A DNA stretch of 64,000 nucleotides from Sinorhizobium fredii USDA 205 (GTDB lineage: Bacteria; Pseudomonadota; Alphaproteobacteria; Rhizobiales; Rhizobiaceae). The stretch spans positions 1-64,000 of the forward strand of contig NZ_AUTC01000002.1 of NCBI RefSeq assembly GCF_001461695.1, given 5' to 3'. Positions 1 to 9,100 of the stretch are shown piece after piece. Below the pieces are notes generated by a model. It was not told where the DNA came from, searched no databases, and was given only the letters and a program-made list of their open reading frames with translations. Within the stretch, counting starts at the first letter, position 1. Every line of letters starts with the position of its first letter. Position numbers and translations under genes: made by a program.

Positions 1-38
1 AGGTCGACAACAGCTTATGACACGAATTTCGGATTCAG

Positions 39-896
39 ATGACTAGTACTTTAACGATCATATCCGGCTATCTGTGCTTCCTATCGAGTTTTGAGCAGAA
101 GCCGATGTGGTTCTTGCGCAAGAAATATACGACACTCTTCGTCCCGATGCTGCTGTGGAATATACCTATGGCCATGTTTATTTTGGCTTTTCAGTGGAAT
201 GGTCAATATATCTCAAAATACGACGAATTGACCAGCGGAGACATTCTCAATTGGAGCAATGCACTCCTTGGTATTACAGAGCGACCTGTGAATGAGCCGC
301 TTCATTTCTTGCGAAATCTAATTTCATGCAATATAATTGCTTTGTGCATTGCGATACCATTTCGAAAATATCCAATTTATTCGTTTTTGCTAATATTAAT
401 TGTTGGCGTTTTCAACATTGATTCGTATATTGTATTACGAAACGATATTTTGATTGGATTCTTCCTTGGAGCACTTTTGGCATCGATGCGTATCGATGCT
501 CGCGCTATAGATTTTTTGCTGCCAGTAACCGTGCCGAGTTATCTGGTGGCGGCATTCGTTATTTTCTACTTCAAGGTAGATTTTGAATCTCTTTGGTGGA
601 TGGGGCACAGACTATTGGGTTTCCTCGCGGCGTGGCCGTTGATCGGGTATTTAAATAAGACAGCATTTCGAAAAATATCTAAATACTCTCAATTCAGTTT
701 TTTTATGTTTCTTTCTCACTATTATGTTGAAATAATGCTTTTTCATTTATTTTCTCGGATTTTTTATATCGATAAATTCTACATATTTTTCATACTCTCG
801 GGGCCCTTGACCATTGGCACGTGCATCGTCATGCAACTGATTGCCAGCCGCGTTGCGCCGTCACTGTTGCGCATTTCGACCGGGGGGAGGGCCTGA
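39..896 (+). CDS. Acyltransferase-3-like membrane protein, N-terminus missing or frameshifted
   Basis: Very hydrophobic protein of 285 residues with about eight membrane segments. The opening (LTIISGYLCF, then RKKYTTLFVPMLLWN) resembles the second helix and following loop of acyltransferase-3/OafA-type enzymes, which O-acylate exported polysaccharides. Family members normally carry about 60 more N-terminal residues with a catalytic His. Here an in-frame TGA lies at 18-20, so the missing part is either in another frame (a frameshift close to the ATG) or lost. The window edge hides the answer. Base composition is clearly AT-richer than all later genes, as is usual for acquired O-antigen or exopolysaccharide genes. 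The next genes are insertion-sequence debris and then sugar-nucleotide genes, which fits surface glycan modification. Function is inferred from topology and the short motif only. Confidence 0.55.
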   Translation: MTSTLTIISGYLCFLSSFEQKPMWFLRKKYTTLFVPMLLWNIPMAMFILAFQWNGQYISKYDELTSGDILNWSNALLGITERPVNEPLHFLRNLISCNIIALCIAIPFRKYPIYSFLLILIVGVFNIDSYIVLRNDILIGFFLGALLASMRIDARAIDFLLPVTVPSYLVAAFVIFYFKVDFESLWWMGHRLLGFLAAWPLIGYLNKTAFRKISKYSQFSFFMFLSHYYVEIMLFHLFSRIFYIDKFYIFFILSGPLTIGTCIVMQLIASRVAPSLLRISTGGRA

Positions 897-938
897 CAAG
901 ATGCTGCTACGTCACGGCGGAATACCGACGTGCGCTGA

Positions 939-1089
939 TCATGACCGATGCGCCCAATCGCGCAGTTCGATGGACATGATCTTCCACGGCGGTTCGATGA
1001 GCGTGTTCCAAACGCGGCAGCATTGATCGACGATGTCGTCGTAGTCCTTGAAGATGCGGTTCGACAGCCGTTTGTCGCGCATGAACTCT
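939..1089 (-). pseudogene. IS630-family transposase, C-terminal remnant
   Basis: Reading the minus strand from about 1089 to the stop at 939-941 gives an uninterrupted IS630-type C-terminus containing LSNRIFKDYDDIVDQCC, VWNTLIEPPWKIMSI and LRDWAHRS. These are familiar end motifs of rhizobial IS630 transposases. Nothing upstream in this frame continues the protein, so only about 50 residues survive. It marks the right boundary of the acyltransferase gene as a former insertion site. Confidence 0.7.
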
Positions 1090-1311
1090 GATGTTCATTG
1101 TAGAGCTAATTCCGTAACCTTCGGCGGTCCCCCTGTTGTGATTGGGGATGCGGTATGTTTGAAGCGGGTGCGTAAGGCTGGAGACAGAGCTTAAAAAAAC
1201 GACGGTTGAGCAGACTCTGATGCGCGGATTGAATACCGCATTTCCGTGTGTTCGTCCTGCGCTGCCTCAATCTGCCAGCGGGCATCGATATACGACCATC
1301 GGCCACACAAT

Positions 1312-2036
1312 TCATGCGAGGGTTCCCCACAGAGGCCCTGTCTCAGGCACTACGCAGCTGCGTGATTCTATCAAGTCGCGGCTTCTAAATTCGACGCCGT
1401 TTTTTTCTTGATGTCGCCCGTATGCCTTTTGCTGGCCAGTCGGTCGGACTTCTCGGCCTATTGCCCAAAGGAAGGCGGCCATGTCGCGCGCGATCGCAGC
1501 TGTTACCAATGACTGACGCTTCCCCGCGGCCGCCAGGCGCCGGTAACGAGTGCAAAGGCGAACCTGTGCTTTCCGGGCAATGTCGCGCTCCGCTTTTGAC
1601 ACCCCCCGTGGCGAACCTCCAGGTCGGATAATCCGGGCTGAATAGCGATAAGTCCAAGCCCCCTCGACCAAAACTCGGCGCGCTCTCGTGTTACCGGCCC
1701 TTGGTGGATATTGCCTCTTCGGACCGCGTCGCCCGTGGACCGTTCTCTCGGGACTAAGCCAAGGTAGCCCATCAATTGCCGCGGCGTTTCAAAGCGGAGG
1801 ACATCGCCTATCTCTGCAAGAAAGGTGACGGCAGTGATAAAAGCGACACCGCGCAAAGCCTGGTAAGCAGCAATGACAGGCGCCATAGACCAAGATGGTA
1901 TCGCTTCGGCGATATGCTGATTCAAGCGGCCAAGTCGTGTTTCAGTCCCTTCCATAGCCTTCCGGTATTCCTGCAAAACGAGATAATGGGTTTGATGCGG
2001 AAAGATGAGGTTGGCGAGCCAGCGCCCATAGCATGC
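1312..2036 (-). pseudogene. IS110-family transposase, truncated and frameshifted
   Basis: The minus strand encodes the C-terminal half of an IS110-type transposase. It starts around 2036 with RWLANLIFPHQ and passes through EYRKAMEGTETRLGRL, FITAVTFLAEIGD and LMGYLGLVPRERSTGDA. The frame changes near 1700-1712, just after RRGNI, and continues as LVEGAWTYRYSARI, RKAQVRLCTRYRRLAAAGK and MAAFLWAIGREV. The N-terminal DEDD catalytic half is absent because the fragment abuts IS21 sequence at about 2031-2036. The element is dead. Confidence 0.75.
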
Positions 2037-2653
2037 AGTCGCGCGTTGAATCTCACCTCCCGCGTCACCGCGTCATGATGCTCGACCAGGGCTTTCGCAT
2101 TGTCGATCAGAACTTCCGTCGACCCCCCCGAACTGCAGGAAAGCGCCTTCCATGCCTTCAAACGAGTCTGCCTGGCGCTCCCTGAGTGACGCGCGAGTAT
2201 GCGTCCGCCGCCAATAGCCAAGTGTCACCCACGAACAGGTGAACCCGAACCCGCTCGCCGCCGATCCACACCTCCGTGTCACCGAAGTCGATTTGCATCT
2301 GATGGCCCTGCGCATTCTCAAAGCGGACCGCCGCCGGCTTCTGTGCCTTTAGCTCCCTCACTGTCGTACTCGAAGCTCCACAGAACGAAGACCGATGACA
2401 ATTCCGTGCTCGCTCGCCAACTCTTGGCGGATCACATCCGCATTACTGTTATGCCGAAAAAACGCCCTCGAAGCCAATCATCAAGCCCGTCGAACGCACT
2501 GCGCCGGGCAGGCTGTTTGAACGGTGCAGCTCCGCCTCTCGAAGATATCGGCGAACCGTATCGGGCGCATCCAAATTCCTTCGATAGACGTTTGGTACCC
2601 CAGCCAAGCTCGTGCAGCCGCAACATTGCCACCACCTCATCAGCTTGAAGCAT
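2031..2653 (-). pseudogene. istA: IS21-family transposase IstA, multiply frameshifted
   Basis: The N-terminus (MLQADEVVAMLRLHELGWG, then TKRLSKEFGCAR) begins at about 2653. The middle piece includes RELKAQKPAAVRFENAQG, HQMQIDFGDTEVWIGGERVR and then YSRVTQ or its shifted counterpart. The last piece is VLIDNAKALVEHHDAVTREV and RFNARLHA. Each piece lies in a different minus-strand frame, so several indels have accumulated. The C-terminal third and the partner ATPase istB are gone, replaced by the IS110 fragment. The reading order is correct for IstA. Confidence 0.75.
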
Positions 2654-2991
2654 ATCCCCGCCCTGCATCGTTCGCGACTATGCAGGATGCGATGAAATCG
2701 CGCTCGTCATCCATCACTCCTCGTTTTGACACGAGGGGGTCCGTTCTTCGCATCGTTATGGGGTCAGTTTTTCATTTCGCCCAACACATTTCTCCTCCCT
2801 AGCGACAGGGAGGTTGCCGCCGCAGCCGCCCGGCGGCGATTCACCAAAACGGTTGAACGGGACGCAAAGCCATCAATCCGGAGACGGCCCGCCGCCGGCC
2901 ATCCCCCAAAAATGCTAACCGATGACCTTATGGAGAGCGCGAAAGTCCGGCACCGGACCTGTAGACTTACAGTACAATTGGAGTGGCCAGG
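2654..2991. other. Intergenic: IS21 flank and upstream region of the aminotransferase gene
   Basis: The first half (about 2700-2800) carries short GGGGTC-containing and CCTCG...CGAGG stretches like those found in the ends of IS21-type elements, upstream of the istA remnant. The rest leads into the aminotransferase gene. A ribosome binding site GGAG lies at 2980-2983. No further gene was recognised. Confidence 0.4.
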
Positions 2992-4374
2992 ATGTCAGAG
3001 CAGAGCATTCGATTCCAGAAATCCGTCCTCCTGCAGGAAAGAGCCCGCGAATTGATCCCGGGCGGCTGCCACACTTACGCGAAAGGCGAGGACCAGTATC
3101 CTGTCCTTGCACCGGGATTCATCGAGCGCGGTTCGGGGTGCCATGTCTGGGATGTCGACGGAAACAGATACATCGAATTCGGCATGGGCAACCGTGCCGT
3201 CGGACTTGGCCACGCCTACCCGGCAGTAGTCCGGGCGGTCGAGTCCGTCCTCGGCGGCGGCGCCAATTTCACCCGGCCAGCCAAGATTGAAGTCGAGTGC
3301 GCCGAGACCTTCCTGGAACTCATCGATGCCGATATGGTGAAGTTCTGCAAGGACGGTTCGGATGCGACTTCGGGTGCCGTCAGGCTCGCCCGAGCCTACA
3401 CAGGGCGCGATCTCGTCGCCTGCTGCGCCGACCATCCATTCTTCTCGACCGACGACTGGTTCATTGGGACCACGCCGATGAACTCGGGCATCCCTGAGGC
3501 CGTCCGGAAACTGACGGTCACCTTCCGGTACAACGACATCGCCAGCGTGAAGGAATTGTTCGACAAGCACCCGGGCAAGCTGGCCGCCCTGATCCTCGAG
3601 CCGTCGCGCGACGACGACCCCCGTGACGGTTTCCTGAACGAAGTCCAGCGCCTCTGCAGGGAAAACGGTGCGCTGCTCATTTTGGACGAGATGATCACCG
3701 GGTTCAGGTGGCACAGTGGCGGCGCGCAGAAACTGTACGGCATCAAGCCGGACCTGACGGCCTTCGGGAAGGCGCTGGGCAACGGGTTCTCCGTATCCGC
3801 GCTCGCCGGAAAACGCAAATACATGCGTCTCGGAGGACTGGAATACACTGACCGCCCAAGGGTGTTCCTCCTGTCGACCACCCATGGCGCGGAGACGCAT
3901 GCGCTCGCGGCGGCGATTGCCACCATGCGGATATACCGCAACGAGCCCGTGATTAGTCATCTTTACCGTCAGGGCGAGAAACTCAGGGGGGGCATCGGAG
4001 AAGCCGCCAGGCGGCATGGGGTGGACGGACACTTCAAGGTAGTCGGCCGATCTAGCTGCCTGGCATTCGCCACCCTTGACCGCAACGGCCATCCGTCGCA
4101 GGCGTACAGGACCCTGTTCATGCAGGAGACGATCAGGCGGGGAGTGCTGATGCCGTCACTTGTGGTCAGCTACACCCACGATGACGAAGCGATCTCACAG
4201 ACGATCGAGGCCGTCGACGGCGCACTGGCTGTGTATGCGCAGGCACTTGAATCGGGAACTGACCGCTTACTGGTCGGCCGCCCTTCACAGATCGTCTTCC
4301 GCCGCTACAACAAAGGCGACCAACAAGCTAAAATCACGACTGCGATCACCAGAAATGCAGATGCAACCCTGTGA
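2992..4374 (+). CDS. Class III aminotransferase, glutamate-1-semialdehyde aminomutase-like
   Basis: PLP-dependent fold type I enzyme of 460 residues. Visible landmarks are the phosphate-binding stretch GSDATSGAVRLAR (about 122-134), the Asp of LLILDEMITGFRW (D232) and the Schiff-base lysine in LTAFGKALGNG (K260). The ATG at 2992 is preferred because GGAG at 2980-2983 is correctly spaced; a GTG lies three codons upstream. True HemL proteins are about 430 residues; this one sits beside sugar-nucleotide genes, so a role in making an amino sugar or a modified sugar substituent is more likely than tetrapyrrole synthesis. The last 30 or so residues look non-conserved, so the natural C-terminus may be altered. 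It is the only gene of the cluster on the plus strand to the left of the PIG-L gene, with which it converges. Confidence 0.8.
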   Translation: MSEQSIRFQKSVLLQERARELIPGGCHTYAKGEDQYPVLAPGFIERGSGCHVWDVDGNRYIEFGMGNRAVGLGHAYPAVVRAVESVLGGGANFTRPAKIEVECAETFLELIDADMVKFCKDGSDATSGAVRLARAYTGRDLVACCADHPFFSTDDWFIGTTPMNSGIPEAVRKLTVTFRYNDIASVKELFDKHPGKLAALILEPSRDDDPRDGFLNEVQRLCRENGALLILDEMITGFRWHSGGAQKLYGIKPDLTAFGKALGNGFSVSALAGKRKYMRLGGLEYTDRPRVFLLSTTHGAETHALAAAIATMRIYRNEPVISHLYRQGEKLRGGIGEAARRHGVDGHFKVVGRSSCLAFATLDRNGHPSQAYRTLFMQETIRRGVLMPSLVVSYTHDDEAISQTIEAVDGALAVYAQALESGTDRLLVGRPSQIVFRRYNKGDQQAKITTAITRNADATL

Positions 4375-4943
4375 CCCAGACGAGCTCAGCGCGGCAAATG
4401 CCCGACCTGCACCAGGTCGGAATCTGACGTCCGCGATCGACTAACTTGTGGCGGCGGCAACCGTCCGATGCGCCGAGTTGGCAAATCCCGACGTGAGCTC
4501 TTCGAGGAGGAACGAGCATGACGCGCTCGCCCCCTCGCGGACGATATGCGAAGATAGTCAGATGGGCCGCAAGCCCGCTTCGAGTCAATGCAGCTTCCGG
4601 CCGTGTGAGACCCGATACAGCACGCACGACAATCCTTACAAAGTCAGTGTCGACAGATCCCTTAAACCCGCAAGTGAGATCAAGCTCTGCAAATTACAGA
4701 TCGACGCCCTAAACTTCAAAATTGATAATAAAATAGGCAGCCTGATCGGCCGCTTTTTGTTTTGCCATTCGGCAACGAGACGAATTGTTCGCCGGCCGAG
4801 TTCAACATCCTTCCAGCCATTTCTGTTCACAGCCATAATGTCCTCGGAACCCGTGTTGTTCTGGCTTATCAAGAACAACTTGCAAATGGCTGTTTTTCAA
4901 GCATATTCAGTTGATATGATAAGGCGCAGCACGGTTTCGGCGG
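4375..4943. other. Intergenic between convergent aminotransferase and PIG-L genes
   Basis: About 570 bases with no convincing gene. Long frames here have no recognisable motifs. An imperfect hairpin at 4737-4753 followed by TTTTT could end the aminotransferase transcript, but it has a mismatch and is weak evidence. The stretch is locally AT-richer around 4680-4900. Confidence 0.35.
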
Positions 4944-5597
4944 CTAAAGAATTCTCGCCTTCCGGAGCATGAAGGCCTCCGCGAAATGCTCGGGTGCCCG
5001 GCACTCCATTCCCCGCAGCCGCGCAAGGCCCGCGAACGTCTCCCGGTCGAACCAGTCTTTCGAGCGCTGTGTCCCGAAGTGTTCGTGCAGGAGAGCAATC
5101 TTCCTTTCCATGACCTCCGCCGTAAGTGGCGAATAGGCATTTGGCTGGCCAAGGTCGCCGTCCCACTTCGGAATCTCGTACTCTAGCACCAGATGGTCGC
5201 GGAAAACGTTCCAGGTCAGTTTGTTGACCTCGCGATGGTCCTGGTGGGCGTCGAGCCGGGCGTGGGTGAACACAACGTCCGGCCGGACCCGAGCCCTGAC
5301 ATCGATCAGCCAATGCTTGATGTCGCGGCTCTGGGAGGGGAAGTAGCTGTCCTCGAATTCCGCCACGTCGACATTGGACGACTGCGCGCCTTCGAGGAAC
5401 GCCTCGGCGGAGGCACTGGCTTCAGCCGTCCGTTGGCCGCCGCCGCTCAGCACGCACCAATTGACGTTCAGCCTGACCCCTGACGCGATCAAGCTGAGGA
5501 TCGTGCCTCCCGCGCCGATTTCGATGTCGTCGGAGTGGGCACCCAGGCAGAGGACCGAGAGTTCCTCCCCGCGACGCGCGAGGCCAAGCCCCATCAT
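4944..5597 (-). CDS. PIG-L family deacetylase
   Basis: Zinc-dependent amide hydrolase of 217 residues, the family of GlcNAc-PI and LmbE-type deacetylases. The metal motif AHSDDIEIG (H21, D23, D24) near the N-terminus and the second motif DAHQDHREV (H118, H121) are intact. It starts with ATG overlapping the cytidylyltransferase stop by four bases (5594-5597), so it is translationally coupled as the last gene of the C-methyltransferase, cytidylyltransferase, PIG-L operon. In that company it probably removes an N-acyl group from a sugar or sugar nucleotide. The exact substrate cannot be read from sequence. Confidence 0.88.
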   Translation of the reverse strand: MMGLGLARRGEELSVLCLGAHSDDIEIGAGGTILSLIASGVRLNVNWCVLSGGGQRTAEASASAEAFLEGAQSSNVDVAEFEDSYFPSQSRDIKHWLIDVRARVRPDVVFTHARLDAHQDHREVNKLTWNVFRDHLVLEYEIPKWDGDLGQPNAYSPLTAEVMERKIALLHEHFGTQRSKDWFDRETFAGLARLRGMECRAPEHFAEAFMLRKARIL

Positions 5598-6409
5598 GAT
5601 GCCGCCGCGACTATGTTGCGCCTGTTCTTTTCGGCGGTGACCTTCGCGTTCCAGGGCATGTCGCCCTTTTCGACCATGTCTTCGAGCGACTGCCAGTCGC
5701 GCAGCGTGTCCATTGAGCGCCAGAAACCCTCGTGCTTGTACGCCATCAGCATGTTGTCTGCGATCAGGCGCGTGAAGGGTTCGAGCACGAGCTCCTCCCC
5801 GCCGCGCATGTAGTCGAAGATTTCGGGCCGGAATACGAAATAGCCGCCATTGATCCAGATCTCCGAAGTCTCCGTCGTGCGAAACTCGCGGACGCGGCCA
5901 TCCTCGGCGATGTCGGCAAGGTGATAGGTCAGCGGCGCGCGCACCGCGAGGAAGCAGCCGATCTTGCCGCTGGCTTCGAACTTGGCGATCACGTCCTCAA
6001 GGTCGACGTCAGTCAGCCCGTCGCTGTAGTTCGCAAGAAACATCTTCTCGTGTCTGACGTGCTCCTTCGCGGCCCAGAGGCGCTCTCCGATGTTTCGCCA
6101 AATACCCGTGTCGAGCAGCGTCACGCGCCAGTCCTTGTCGACCTCATTGAGCAGTTGGACGTCCCTGCCGCCGCCGGACACGACGCAGTCGGCAAATGTG
6201 TGCGGACGGGTGTTCAGGAAGAACTCCTTGATGACATTAGCCTTATACCCCAGACACAACACGAATTCGTCGTGTCCGTAATCGCTGTACCACTGCATGA
6301 CGTGCCGCAAGATCGGTTGCTGACCAAGCGGGATCATCGGCTTTGGAACGCTTTCGGAATAATCGCGGATTCGGGTCCCGCGCCCGCCACAGAAAAGAAC
6401 GACCTTCAT
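5594..6409 (-). CDS. rfbF: Glucose-1-phosphate cytidylyltransferase
   Basis: Nucleotidyltransferase of 271 residues that makes CDP-glucose from glucose-1-phosphate and CTP, the entry to CDP-linked deoxysugars. Signature pieces are the N-terminal nucleotide loop CGGRGTRIRDYSES, then VPKPMIPLGQQPILRHVMQW, GYKANVIKEFF and the metal-site region NYSDGLTDVD. WINGGYFVF and FWRSMDTLRDW also match RfbF. The start at 6409 overlaps the methyltransferase stop (6406-6409), so the long upstream extension of the frame is not used. The usual partner CDP-glucose 4,6-dehydratase (rfbG) is not in this window, which is odd for this pathway. Confidence 0.93.
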   Translation of the reverse strand: MKVVLFCGGRGTRIRDYSESVPKPMIPLGQQPILRHVMQWYSDYGHDEFVLCLGYKANVIKEFFLNTRPHTFADCVVSGGGRDVQLLNEVDKDWRVTLLDTGIWRNIGERLWAAKEHVRHEKMFLANYSDGLTDVDLEDVIAKFEASGKIGCFLAVRAPLTYHLADIAEDGRVREFRTTETSEIWINGGYFVFRPEIFDYMRGGEELVLEPFTRLIADNMLMAYKHEGFWRSMDTLRDWQSLEDMVEKGDMPWNAKVTAEKNRRNIVAAAS

Positions 6410-7701
6410 TTCGGCAACTCCGATGGATCGATTACTGTTACGAAGGGAATCGGCACCACGAACTTCGCGCCCCAGGCGGCGACATGGTGCATCTGCTGGA
6501 TGATCTCGTCCTTCAGGTTCCACGGAAGGATCAGTATGTAGTCGGGCTTGGCCTGGTTGATCGCTTCGACGGGCTTGATTGGAATGTGCATGCCCGGCGT
6601 GAAGCGGCCGTGCTTGTAGGGGTTTCGGTCGACGGTAAAATCGAGGAAGTCGTTGCCGATGGCGCAGTAGTTGAGGAGCGTGTTGCCCTTGCCCGGCGCG
6701 CCGTAGCCGCAAATTTTCTTACCTTCGTTCTTGGCCGCGATCAGGAACGCCAGGAGGTCGCGTTTCGCGCGCTGTGCCTTGTGGCCGAATGACGCGTAGG
6801 TCGACATCTCCGTCAGCCCGTGCCGCTTTTCGCGGTCGAGGAGTTCGGTCACGCTGTCTTCCGTGGCCCAGCTGCCCCCCTCGTGGGCGAGATAGACGCG
6901 GAGAGAACCCCCATGGGTGGGCAGTTCCTCGACGTCGATCACCCGCAGCCCGTGGCGGGCCGCCATGAGGTCGATGGTCAGCAGCGAAAAGTACGAGAAG
7001 TGCTCGTGGTAGATTGTGTCGAACTGGTTCTCGGCCATCAGCCGCTCGATGTGCGGGAATTCGAGGGTGACGACGCCTTCCGGCTTGAGCAGGATTTTTA
7101 TGCCCGCGACGAAGTCGTTGAGGTCGGGAACCTGCGCCAGGACGTTGTTGCCAATAATGAGGTCGGCAGCCAGTCCTTCGGCCATCATCTGGTTCGCCAT
7201 CCGGACGCCGAAAAAGTCCACGCGGGTCGTCACGCCCTTTTCTTCGGCGGCGCGGGCCACGTTGGCGGCAGGTTCGACTCCGAGCACGGGAACGCCGAGC
7301 GGCAGGAAGTGCTGCAGCAGGTAGCCGTCATTGCTGGCCAGTTCAACTGCCAGGCTGTCGGAACCAAGACCAAGGCGCTTCGTGATCGCCTCGCAATAGG
7401 CCTTGGAGTGGGCGACCCAGCTCGTCGAGAAGGACGAGAAATAGGCGTATTCGCTGAAGATGGTCTCGGCGCTCATGTACTCCTTGAGCTGCACCAGATA
7501 GCAGGTGTCGCAGACCAGGACGTTGAGCGGATAGTAGAGTTCCATTTGGTCAAGCTGGTCGGCCTGCAGGTAGCTCTCGCACGGAGGCGACATGCCAAGG
7601 TCTACGAGTGCGTGCCGCAAGCGCGATCCGCAAAGCCTGCAGCCGACATCCCGGCCTGCGGTGTGGTGGTCGCGAGCGATTTCGACAGCCTGAATGTTCA
7701 T
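6406..7701 (-). CDS. Sugar C-methyltransferase with N-terminal zinc-binding domain
   Basis: SAM-dependent enzyme of 431 residues with the three-part layout of nucleotide-sugar C-methyltransferases (TylC3 type). It has an N-terminal Cys4 zinc site (CRLCGS at 21-24 and CDTC at 64-67), a Rossmann SAM domain (AVELASNDGYLLQ, about 118-130) and a C-terminal domain with KKICGYGAPGKGNTLLNY. YHEHFSYFSLLTI is also characteristic. It likely adds a methyl carbon, usually at C3, to a 4-keto deoxysugar, giving a branched sugar. The ATG at 7701 is chosen because the zinc domain begins just after it and GGGGA precedes it; the frame upstream is arginine-rich noise. First gene of a three-gene operon with rfbF and the PIG-L gene. 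Confidence 0.9.
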   Translation of the reverse strand: MNIQAVEIARDHHTAGRDVGCRLCGSRLRHALVDLGMSPPCESYLQADQLDQMELYYPLNVLVCDTCYLVQLKEYMSAETIFSEYAYFSSFSTSWVAHSKAYCEAITKRLGLGSDSLAVELASNDGYLLQHFLPLGVPVLGVEPAANVARAAEEKGVTTRVDFFGVRMANQMMAEGLAADLIIGNNVLAQVPDLNDFVAGIKILLKPEGVVTLEFPHIERLMAENQFDTIYHEHFSYFSLLTIDLMAARHGLRVIDVEELPTHGGSLRVYLAHEGGSWATEDSVTELLDREKRHGLTEMSTYASFGHKAQRAKRDLLAFLIAAKNEGKKICGYGAPGKGNTLLNYCAIGNDFLDFTVDRNPYKHGRFTPGMHIPIKPVEAINQAKPDYILILPWNLKDEIIQQMHHVAAWGAKFVVPIPFVTVIDPSELPK

Positions 7702-8020
7702 ACTGGGTCCCCGCTGGGCGCGGTGGCTGGCTCTGAACCTGTGCCTGCCGCGCCTCCGAAAAAGAGCGTCTTTTCGATAGGGGCAGGTTAGGACGTCGGC
7801 GACCGGGATTCGATTTCCCAATCCGGTACGCACCTTAATCCTATAGTAAAACGGGCGCGGGCAGCGCCCACTCCGAAACCGCCGAACGGGTAATGCATCT
7901 GCACGGCATACCGCTATCGGAGAAGCCACCTAAGACTTGGGAAGCTCTTCCTGTTCCGGCTGAAGTTGCCCGACAATTGGGCTGCCGGTCCTTTGCCCGG
8001 CTACCAGGTTTGAGGGCGAC
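7702..8020. promoter_or_regulatory. Divergent upstream region of methyltransferase and epimerase genes
   Basis: About 320 bases between the minus-strand methyltransferase operon and the plus-strand epimerase gene. It must contain both promoters, but no strong -35/-10 pair, operator palindrome or small gene was identified. Confidence 0.4.
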
Positions 8021-8551
8021 ATGCAGTTTACCAAAACGGAACTGGAAGGTGTCTGGCTGATCGAGCCGACACCGGTGATTGACGACCGCGGTTCCTTCAC
8101 GCGCATCTTCTGCGAAAAGGAAATGGGAGATTGCGGGCTTGCGACGCGCTTTGTGCAGCACAGCCGGTCGCATTCCGTCGGGAAGGGAACCCTGCGGGGA
8201 CTGCATTTCCAGGAGGAGCCATATACCGAGGTGAAGCTCGTTTCCTGTGCCCGCGGCGCAATCTTTGATGTCGTTGTGGACCTGCGCCCCAACTCGCCGA
8301 CCCGCAATCGCTGGCTGGGCTTCGAGCTCACGCCCGAAAACATGAAGCAGGTCTACATCCCCGCAGGCTTCGCCCACGGGTTTCAGACGCTGACCCAGGA
8401 CGCCGAGGTCTCGTACCTCATTTCGCAGTTCTACACACCCCACGCGGCGACGGGTGTCCGCTTCAACGACCCTGTCTTTTCGATAAACTGGCCGCTGATG
8501 CCGACCGCGATGTCCGAAAGGGACAGGACGTGGCCTCTGTCAGGAAGCTAG
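8021..8551 (+). CDS. dTDP-4-dehydrorhamnose 3,5-epimerase family protein
   Basis: Cupin-type sugar-nucleotide epimerase of 176 residues, the normal RmlC length. It has the DDRGSFTRIF stretch, the catalytic histidine of LRGLHFQ (H62), IPAGFAHGFQTL (H119), the tyrosine of SQFYTP (Y138) and the NDP motif near residue 150. In this setting it probably epimerises C3 and/or C5 of the 4-keto (possibly C-methylated) CDP-sugar rather than dTDP-rhamnose, because no rmlABD genes are nearby. It stands alone on the plus strand; insertion-sequence debris begins immediately downstream. Confidence 0.88.
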   Translation: MQFTKTELEGVWLIEPTPVIDDRGSFTRIFCEKEMGDCGLATRFVQHSRSHSVGKGTLRGLHFQEEPYTEVKLVSCARGAIFDVVVDLRPNSPTRNRWLGFELTPENMKQVYIPAGFAHGFQTLTQDAEVSYLISQFYTPHAATGVRFNDPVFSINWPLMPTAMSERDRTWPLSGS

Positions 8552-8554
8552 CCG

Positions 8555-8642
8555 ACTAGTACTCTGCACAAAGGATTTTGACGGGTCGTAGAATTCGTAG
8601 GCTGTTGGGGTCGACGAGCAATTCGATGCTGCGTGCGACGCA
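8555..8642 (-). pseudogene. Possible 3' fragment of an unknown gene
   Basis: The minus strand reads as a protein-like tail (RSIELLVDPNSLRILRPVKI) ending at a TAG at 8555-8557. It is cut off upstream by the IS630 remnant. The family is not recognised, and the call rests only on protein-like composition. Confidence 0.25.
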
Positions 8643-9100
8643 TTGCTACCCGCGGATCAAGCCGTTGCTTTCGATGGTGATCACCACCTGATGGACACGA
8701 ACGACGCCGAGTATGTCGCGCGCATGGAGGATGTACTCGACCTCTACGCCGAAGCGCCCGACCCGAAGCGGCCGGGCGTGTGCTTTAAGGAAGCCCGACC
8801 AAGCTCAACGGCGAAGTGCGGCAGGATCCCGGTCGCGCCGGGCTGGCTGCAGCGTTACGACTGCGAATACAAGCGCAACGGCACCGCCAACCTGTTCGTC
8901 TTCCTCGACGCCCACCATTCGCGACGCAAGGTGAAGGTCACCGAGCGGCGCACCGCAGACGACTTTGCCTATTGCATGCGCGATCTCGTCGATAGCCATT
9001 GCCCGCGGGCCGAGTGCATCCGCGTCATGCTCGACAGCCTGTCGCCCCACACGCCGGCCGCACTTTATCAAGCCAGCCTGCGAGGCGCGCAGGCTGCTGA
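8643..9100 (+). pseudogene. IS630-family transposase, truncated and frameshifted
   Basis: The plus strand encodes the DDE region of an IS630 transposase: ARMEDVLDLYAEAPDPKRP, GWLQRYDCEYKRNGTANLF, VFLDAHHSRRKVKVTERR and ECIRVMLDSLSPHTPAALY. The N-terminal helix-turn-helix region is missing, the stretch around 8780-8820 is shifted, and the sequence breaks at about 9100 where IS3-type DNA starts on the other strand. The remnant at 939-1089 is the end of a related transposase, but in opposite orientation. Confidence 0.75.

Noticed and set aside
2983-2991. GTG start three codons upstream of the aminotransferase ATG
   Set aside because: GGAG overlaps it; spacing only suits the ATG at 2992.
2995-4092. 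Long minus-strand open frame opposite the aminotransferase gene
   Set aside because: It is an antisense shadow; the plus-strand frame has PLP-enzyme motifs and a ribosome binding site.
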